The notes beneath the pieces were generated by a model. The model had not been told where the DNA came from. It ran no database searches and saw only the letters and a list, made by a program, of their open reading frames with translations. A program made the position numbers and the translations under genes. DNA of 64,000 nucleotides, from assembly GCF_027579695.1 (NCBI RefSeq), contig NC_083577.1:38057198-38121197 (forward strand). Reading direction: 5' to 3'. This DNA comes from Neoarius graeffei. Its lineage: Eukaryota; Chordata; Actinopteri; Siluriformes; Ariidae. Numbering within the stretch: position 1 is the stretch's first letter; every line of letters starts with the position of its first letter. Below, one piece after another: positions 12,201 through 21,700 of the stretch.

Positions 12201-15200
12201 CCATTCTGTGCTCACTGTTACTTATATTTATACTTATTTATATTTACTATTTCATCTTTGCACTATGCACCATATTGCACCAAAAGGGAAAATCCTTTCT
12301 GTGATTAACAGCTAAAATCCAGATTCATATGTCAGTAATATCACTTGTAAAATATCTGCACACTCATACCGTCATTCTGTGCATACTGTATACTTGACTT
12401 ACTTGGATTACTTTGCACTATGCACCTATTGCACCAATTTTTATTTTTTTTATTTTTATTTTTTTGTTTGTGTATACGCTTTTTATCTGTTTTGCACTAT
12501 GAGCGCTAAGTGTAACCGGAGTCAAATTCCTCGTGTGTGTCCGCATACCTGGCAATAAAAGTGATTCTGATTCTATACTTGTAGTCCACTCTTTAGCTTA
12601 CAAAAGCATACTTTTATAGTATACTGGAAATATATTATGAGTTTACTTGTTTTATACTTTTAGTCCACTTTTTGGTTTACTAAAGTATACTTTGTAGTAT
12701 ACTGGAAATATACTATTGGTTTACTCGTTACACACTTCTAGTCCACTTTTTAGTTTATAAAAGTGTACTTTATAGCATATTCCATCCCAGAGCTGACCAC
12801 AAACTTATGGTACATGTAGGTTTAAAAGATGGGATTTAAAACATGCTGCCGTATATCACAAAGAAGCCAATATGTGTGAAAAAGAAGTATTTTATAGGCT
12901 ACTATCAAAAGGATAAGCACAACTACAGGGCAAGTACACTTAAACATAAGGCACAAATATTTTAATATTTTATTACACTTTTGTTAAATATATCTTGATC
13001 AAAAGTATAAGCTTAATATACTTAGACTTTTCTGTATACTTTTCAGTATAAGCCAAGTATACTTATTCTATAACTTTATTAAGTATATCTCTGATAAGTA
13101 AATAAAAAGTAAACTGAAAGCATATTCTCTTATTAGTTTAAAAGAGAAGCACACTTGAATAAACTTTTTTTTTTTTTTTTGTAAGTGTAATTGTCAAGTA
13201 CTTATTTCCCCCACTGTATTAACATGTGGGACACGAACATCCAACATTGTTCTGAACTTGCTTTTATCAGTAAAACAGCCCTGTAATTTTTTTATTTATT
13301 AATATCATCAACCTGAGAAACTACTATCATCCAGTTAGTTATGCCTCAAGCACATACAAAACCAGACACTGAGGCTATAAACACAAATGGTAAAGTTGAT
13401 GCCAGCATTGCTACGTGCTGCAACACACACATCAGCAAAACATTCATCCACAAACAAAACGGTTCCATTCTATGACTGAATGACTGCGCTCAGAGTACAG
13501 TAGGTGTATCAGATTAATCCTACCCTGGTGAAAAATAAATGTACTTTATTGTATTTAAAGTATATTCATATTTTCAATAGTATATTGAAAATGTACTTAC
13601 ACAAATTGTACTTTTTGTAAATATATAAAAAGTAGACTAACATCACGCTTTCATGCTAACACTTTTAACACACTTTAAAATAATTATACTATATTACACT
13701 TTATAGAAATATATTATACTAAAATATACTTTAAGTGAAAGTTATGTGTAATTTAGCACATAAAAGTACACTAAATACACTTCAAGTTTCACTTTTCTAC
13801 AATTTAATTACAATTAAAATATATTTAGTACAAAATTAGTTGTTCCAAAATAGCATGCTTCAAGTTAATTAATCATAAACACACTTGAAGTATATTGATG
13901 ATTAGTGTGGCTTCAAGTAAACAAGTATGCTAAATTTTAGTACACTTGGCACATTTATTTTTCACCAGGGTACGAGTCAAATCTCATCTCATTATCTCTA
14001 GCCGCTTTATCCTTCTACAGGGTCGCAGGCAAGCTGGAGCCTATCCCAGCTGACTACGGGCGAAAGGCGGGGTACACCCTGGACAAGTCACCAGGTCATC
14101 ATAGGGCTGACACATGGACACAGACAACCATTCACACTCACATTCACACCTACGGTCAATTTAGAGTCACCAGTTAACCTAACCTGCATGTCTTTGGACT
14201 GTGGGGGAAACCGGAGCACCTGGAGGAAACCCACACGGACACGGGGAGAACATGCAAACTCCGCACAGAAAGGCCCTCGCCGGCCACGGGGCTCGAACCC
14301 GGACCTTCTTGCTGTGAGGCGACAGCGCTAACCACTACACCACCGTGCCGCCCACGAGTCAAATCAAAATGGTTATTGTTTGTCCTGGAGAAGGTTATCA
14401 ATATTGCTGTCTGAAATTAGTTGGGGTAAGGAGCATTTTGAAATGAGTGATTGTGGTGTTTTCTGGCCTGCAGTTCTCGTTGGTCAGAATCATCCACGTT
14501 ACCAGACGTTGCTTCGGATCTACAGAGCATTCAGAGTGTGTTGGGCGTGAGGCCTCATCAGCATCTCGACTTCATCCTCATTAGAGATGACATGGTGGCC
14601 AGAGAGGTTTGAGCAACATTTTACGCACTTATCCCTAAGAAATGTCTCTAGGAGGGACATAGGTACATCACAGTAGCACTAGTAGACGATGTTTCCTGAC
14701 ATCATCGTAGCGGTATAATTTCGGTATTTGTATCTAGTATGGCAATATTGTAACACAACAAACATATACTCTCTCACTCTGTTTGCATCTGTACTTACTG
14801 TATGTGTACACATGATGATCATGGTGGTAATTGGTAATAAATCCAATATTTGATAGCTTTGCCCATATCACAGCTTTCCTGGCATGACTGGACTTGGAAA
14901 AACTATTCACATCAGGCCAGAAATTTTCATTTTGGTTCTCGTTTAAGACTCACAGGCTGCCGTCTCCTCCAGCGCTCGAAAGCTGGAGAGATAAAGTAGA
15001 GCAGAGAGCTGTGGATATGATCTGGCACATCTACGACCCCAGTAACAGGTGAGCCACTCAACCCGGCATCTTTCAGCTAAGCAACTTAAGCATGTAGCTT
15101 ATGGCATTTTGCATGTTTTGTAGATTTAACACTAAAAATGCTTTCTGAAATCTGACCATAACTTAAACAAGCGTTGCCAGGCAAAACAAACCTCGCCCGT

Positions 15201-16871
15201 CAGCACTTGTATGCTCATAATAGTAAACATCTGTCTATCGGCAACCGTTTTTGAGTTATAATGGAAAATGTTATTTTGACCGATGACCTTGACCTTTAAC
15301 CCCCAACCGCTATGGAGACTGTCCACGCTACCCCGACATGCAGCATATGGTTGGAAGCAGAATTGAAAGATGCACATTTTGGTGTTGGTTTGAAGTCAAA
15401 ATGATGATGATTTTGAAGAAAGTTATCACAAAAAAAAAAAGACTTTGACCTTACCGGTGACCCTGACTTTGACCTTAACCCGATCACCCCCAAAATTTAA
15501 TCAGGTAATCTATGGACCATTGCCCACCTACCCTGAAAATTTGAAGTCAGTCAGTGCAACCATCTAGATGCTAGATTGTTAAGACAGACACACAAACCGA
15601 TTACAGTACCTTGCCCCGCTGACTCTGTCATGGGCGAGGTAAAAAGATCCTGCTCCTCTATATTGTGTATATACAGTACAAGGTGTCTGAAAAGTCAGTA
15701 ACCAATGGGAGTTAAATATGATTTTGTATTTATTTATTTGCTTTTTTTTTCCTTTTAAAAATGGTGTTTAAAGGATAGTTCGGGATTTTTGACATGAATC
15801 TCTATGGCATCCCCATCAATAGTGTCGTGCAAACACACTGACTTACCCCTGACAGCATCCTGTGAGTCCAGTTCTTGTCCAGTTTTGGTCCAGACGCAAG
15901 TAGTCCGGCAAGTTTGTTGGGGTCACGAAAGTAAAACGTTTTTTGTCTCAGAACAGTATGTGTTCAAAAGAGTGATATATTTGCATCACAAAACCGCTGC
16001 CAAATAAAAAGTCAGACCTCGAAATCGCTTGGCACTATTTTCTCTCCCTTCTTATCACTGCGCGCTGCCGCCAGGTGACAGCCACGGCTGTTTCATTCAT
16101 TGTTTTAGTGATGGGAATTTCGGCTCTTTTTCGGGAGCCGGCTCTTTTGGCTCTTCTTACTATAAGGAGCCGGCTCTTTCGGCTCCCAAACGGCTCCTGA
16201 GATTTTATATTTGATTTTATTGCTGCAATTAACTAGTTAATTAATTACATTATTATTTATATTTTATCAATAGGATGTTTTCCATTTTATTTTTTAGTTT
16301 TTGTAGCCATTGTAAAGCTTTGTAAAGTATAGCAGTGTAACAATGTTCTAGCTATAGAAATAAAACTTACCAATTAATAAATTATTTTCTCACAAACATA
16401 ATGCAAAACTGTGTTATATTACCAATATAAAATACACAGAAGACATCAACTGTTTATCCTTTATGGCTTTATTTCACACTCGACCTTGAACAAAATGCCA
16501 CAAAATAAATTATGAAGTATAAATCAGGCCTAAGAAACTATGAAGCAAAGTTGGAAATTATTTTAACAAACACAGAACAATGTGCAACAAAATATGTGGC
16601 ACCTTGAGCGCATGTAAAAAGAGAAAAAAGTGCCGCACTCTGCTCCACCAGTAATGAGAAGCCGCTGGAACAGCAAATATGCTCCTGTTATAATGACTGC
16701 TGTCTCGTTGTATACCGCAGATTAATCTGGCCATGCCAAGGCGGTTGCCGACCGAACCTGTCAATTTATGAGCGACAATTTATATCATGAGCTTTAGGAA
16801 ATCACAGCAACAAAACAATGACCATGGTTGTCAAATAGACAATCATCCTTCAGCTGAGCTGAACTCTGTCT

Positions 16872-16933
<62 letters not shown>

Positions 16934-18744
16934 CACCTAAGGACAAAAAACTAATTCGGCTCCCCAACTCGGCTCCCACCGAAGAGCCGGCTCCCGTCGT
17001 TCACTTCAAAGAGCCGGCTCTTTGAACCGGATCATTCGCGACCGACACATCACTACATTGTTTACTGCTAGCAAAGTTAGCGACAACATGTCTGACTATG
17101 ACGGTGAAATGTCACACATGCGAACTCCTCACCTTTCGGCGAAATTCGCCGTTTTGGTCCCAAAATAGGTCACTTGTGTGAATCGTGTAGATCCGAAGAG
17201 TTTTTTTTGGGGGGGGGGGGGGGTAGGCAGGCTACAACGCTATTGTTGCAAAACATTTCACTTACAAGGTTACAGCCAATCAAGATAAACAGTTACTAAC
17301 ACGCTTCTTTTCCATTGGAGTTCTGATCAGCTGGTGCACAACCCAATGCTGGTTGCCAGTCCTCGCTTACGAATATTCCACAGATTCAGACCGCAAAGTC
17401 ACCTTTTTATAGAGAGATCTGGCAACCTCATCTCGCGACTGAATCTGAATACCAATGGAACAGTTTCCAGCGCGCTCGGGGGTGAATAACCATGGGCGGA
17501 TCTACCGGGGTAGCATATGCCACTCTAAAAGAAAGCCTTGCCACCCCTGCTGCTACCCCAGTTGGCAGCGACGAATTCAAAGAAAAATTACGGCCAATTT
17601 GACATTTACGTGCGCGAATTTCCAATGTCCGACTGTGGCGAATGCAGCACGAGATAACGCCAGAGATTGGTTGTTTTGGAAAATTGAGAGGCGCGAAGCG
17701 AGGGAGCCAGGAGTCGCGAGGAAAGGAGACACAGGAGGAAAGGGGTAAAAGCTGATTAACTATCTATCAAAAAATGAAATTATAATGAATGAACAGTGCT
17801 AGCATAGTTGCGATGCTGATTTTGAGAGGATAAAAATCAGGTTGGAGAAGGTTATTTAGCTAACTATACATGTAAGGCAAAAAAAAAAAAAAGTGTGTTT
17901 CCGGTAACCCGACCGATCGAGAATTTCCGCGTCGAAATTGCCGACCGTAAAGTTTTTATTACAAATTTCCCTCGATATTTTAGTGTAAGTGGCGTTAGTT
18001 TGTCATAATTTTTTGTTTCAACGCATTCAAGTTGTGAAAGAAACGATAAAAAGTAAAATGTTTTGCCACTTCTATCAGCCTTCCTGGCTGTAATGCAAAT
18101 TGCTTCCTCTTCAGTATACAAGTGCACTTCCATGGCAGGGAAAAACACTACATTTTGCCGCCTATGTAGTCCCCTATTTATACAAATAGGAGTCATTCAG
18201 GATTCAGCCATGTTTTTGCTCCGTGTTTTTGCTCGACCCAAGTTCTACAGTAGGCTAGGCGAGGCCGGCTGCTTTTAATGGAAGTAGCCGAGCCTAGGAC
18301 GTTAAACCATATTTTCACGTTATTTCTTGATAAGGTGTTTTCACATTATCACACGAAAATATCATGAAATAACGTGATAATTTCGTATCATGAAATTACG
18401 TGGTGTTATTACATGATAAATATATTGTAAAAACGTGATAACTCTGTTAACAATATCTTTTCACGTAATTACTTGAGTCTAAGCCAATTTTTTTTTTTTT
18501 TTTGAGTGTGGCAGCAATACGCTTCCGCAGATCATAACTCGAACTCTTGCGATATTTTTTTTATTCGTTTAAAGATTTAAAACACTTATTTTATTATGAT
18601 GTGTGGTATAAAGGATTCTGTGCCAAAATGCTATTTTGTAAGATGTTTACTTGTGTTAATTTTTTCGAACAAAATAAAACAAATTAAGAAAAAAAATTTC
18701 CTACCTACCGACCTTATTTTAGTATTTCATGTAACCTGAAACAC

Positions 18745-18778
<34 letters not shown>

Positions 18779-21700
18779 GCCTAATGTTAGCTAGGTCTGA
18801 CATTAGTTTTGTGTAAAGTCGGCCACAAAAGTTAATATTGATTCACCGTCTGTCAAGGAAAACATTGCTATTGACTGAAGCTTATGATTCAAATATTGAG
18901 GATCTTAAACATGAGTTACATCAGACGAGGAGAGTACTAGACAGAAAAAAGGGGGAACAGGAGAGTCCTACCACTCTCATGGAGTTCACTGTTTTTGGAC
19001 CCATACCAAGATGATGATGTTTTTTTTTGAGTTGTTCAGGTTGTGTAAAATAGCGGTTGCCTTGCCTGTGAGCAGTGCATCCTGTGAACGAAGTTTTTCA
19101 TCTCTCAGGCTCATAAAGACTTATTTGCGGTTGACTATGACAGAAAAGAGACTATCAAGTTTGGCTGTACTCAGCATTGAATCAAAGCGCACAAAAGCAT
19201 TAGATCTTGATAAATTTGTGAAGCGTTTTGCTGAGCAACATGGAAATCGCCGCATTCAGCTGTTGTAGGCATGACAAGTTCATGTTATGCTCACTGGTGA
19301 GCCTTTACAAAGCGTGAGGGAAAAAAAACTATAAAATGTGACACTGGTGTAAATGGTTTAAATCATGCTGAACTTGAAGCAGTGTTGTTATTGTTGTTTT
19401 TTAGTGTCTGTTCTTTTGCATATACAGTATAAAACTGTCCAGAAACGGTATAGACCTCATCTGAGAATGTGTGTTCTTCGTGAACAATAAAGGCATGAGA
19501 TTAAGTTTATCTGTATGAGTTTGTAAATGGCAGTCTGTGCCCTTTTGTAGTGTGTACATACTATTTGTTGTCAAACTGTGATTAAATTCAGTATATATAC
19601 ATGTCTGTAATACGTTGCCACCCCTCAAATTCCTGCCCCCCTCTTGCCACCCCATAAATATTTTTCTAGATCCGCCCCTGATTTCACATAGGTGATGTCT
19701 TTAAGAAAATTGACAGACAGGGATTGGCCAGGTGTGTCCTCTGGGGTACGTCTGTTAGATAGCACAGGCAGTAATATATACCTTTTTGTAAATAGCCCAC
19801 TGTGTTGTACACAGGGGTGAAAATTAACTTCACAAAATATCAAACTTTACCGGCCACTGACAAATAAATGGTACAATTTACCGGCCACTCAACAGTAACT
19901 TATTAAGACATGTTTATGGAAAGTTATTTTGTACTGTATTAAATTCAAGATGTCACTGGTTGCAATTTTTTTTGTAACGTAGACTACGAAATGTACTTTT
20001 GCGCGCGTGCCGTGTCCCCGTGCATCCTTCTCACCTTTTTCACCCCTGACCAGTTTGCATGCCTGAATGTGTGTGGAGATTCAGCCACATCTTTGTTGCT
20101 ACAGCCTGGATAGTCGCAAGTGCGCACCATTTTCACAAATATATTATTGTATAGGTTATAGAAGGTGATAAATTTGTCGCTGTTCTTGCTCTCAAATTAG
20201 CTTGTTAGCGCCGCTGATCTGAACTCCTAATCACTGCCAAACAATGGGAAAGGTGTTGATTCCTGCGCAGATGTCAACATGACAGCGCGCAGTGATACCG
20301 AGGGAGACAAAATAGTGCCAAGCGATTTCGAGGTCTGACTTTTTATTTGGCAACGGTTTTGTGATGCAAATATATCACTCTTTTGAACACATACTGTTTT
20401 GAGACGAAAAACGTTTTACTTTCGTGACCCCAACAAACTTGCCGGACTACTTTCGTCTGGACCAAAACTGGACAAGAACTGGACTCACAGGATGCTGTCA
20501 GGGGTAAGTCAGTGTGTTTGCACGACACTATTAATGGGGATGCCATAGAGATTCATGTCAAAAATCCCGAACTATCCCTTTAAGTCAGTGGTACTGAAGG
20601 GTAGAGATACTGTGTGGGGTTTTTTTGTTTGTTTTTAATTTGGTACTCACTAGTTCCTGACTTTGTGGACTCCGTGCACCAAAGGTTCAGACACCTACTT
20701 ACAGTTTTTCTGTATTTTGATTATTTTCTACATTGTAGTACAAGACTGAAGACATGTGGTAAACAAAAAAGTGCTAAATATGTCTCATATATTTTAGATT
20801 CTTCAAAGTAGCCAGCGTTTACCTTGACGCTTTACACACTATTGGCATTTTCTTAACCAGCTTCATGAGGTAGTCACCTGGAATGCTTTTCAATTAACAG
20901 GTGCCTCGTCAAAAGTTAACTAGTGCAATTTCTAGCCTTAATACTTTATAGCAGGGGTTTTCAAAGTGTGGGAGAGTCAGCCCCCCTCAGAGAGCAAATA
21001 AACAACAGCGCCCCCTCACAATTTTTGTTGTTGCTATCCTTAATGTTCCATCTATATTTAAAAAAAAAATGGTTGTTGTACACATTATTTTTTTTCTTTT
21101 ACACATTTTAAACATCTGTGCTTTTCTTTTTAAAACATCTTGTTTTGCACATTTTAAACATCTCATAGCATCGTTAGCTAGCACCTCTTGGCAGACAACA
21201 CACTGTGGCAGTGGAGCATCTTCAGATCCAGTCCATGAAAATCCAAACTTTTAAATAATCGTGGTCATACTTCCTTCTTTTTCCAGTCCCCCCAGGATTC
21301 CGTGGGCCTTTTTTGTGATTGTTGCGGGCTAAAATGTCTGATGTTGCGGGGGTTTCCAAAAAATTGCGATGAAAGTTGCGGTGTTTTTTAGGTTTTTGTT
21401 GCGATTACATTGCGGGAGGAAGTGAAAGTTGCGAGAAATTGTTGCGATTTTCTCTTTTTGTGATTAAAATTGAGTGATATGTTAAATATTAAGTTATTAC
21501 TGAAAAACTATTGATTAAAAGAACAAAGACGCTGAGAAATGGTCCTATAAACAACTTTACCAATATAAAAGATTACCAGGACTACAAAAATGCAGAAAAA
21601 TAGGCTTTACTTATCCAAATGCTCCTGTTGGTTCAAAAGTTAAAGTGCAGAGAACCTCACAGCACAACATGAAGTTACCTTCAAATATAATATAAATGCC

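Larger units (their letters stand above)
7441..12574 (+). mobile_element. L2-type non-LTR retrotransposon, degraded, with two nested elements
   Basis: Pieces of one L2-like polyprotein occur in order: endonuclease (7685-8206), linker and reverse transcriptase (9202-10504), C-terminal region (10641-10845 and 11855-12133), then a 3' tail ending TGATTCTGATTC near 12573. Frameshifts and stops break the frame throughout. Two DNA elements sit inside (8276-9145 and 10845-11849). The 3' UTR is partly duplicated. The copy cannot move on its own. Confidence 0.88.
15772..20579. mobile_element. Large DNA transposon with about 310-bp inverted repeats, TTAA target
   Basis: 15772-16085 and 20275-20579 are long inverted repeats, starting AGGATAGTTCGGGATTTTTG and ending CAAAAATCCCGAACTATCCC T. 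TTAA flanks both ends (15768-15771, 20580-20583), which fits Kolobok- or piggyBac-type integration. The interior holds other elements (16106-17055, 17491-19680, 19812-20048) and no transposase for the outer element was recognised. Confidence 0.8.

Noticed and set aside
16794..16979. Frame with an RERERERE run
   Set aside because: Translation of the TC microsatellite at 16872-16929.
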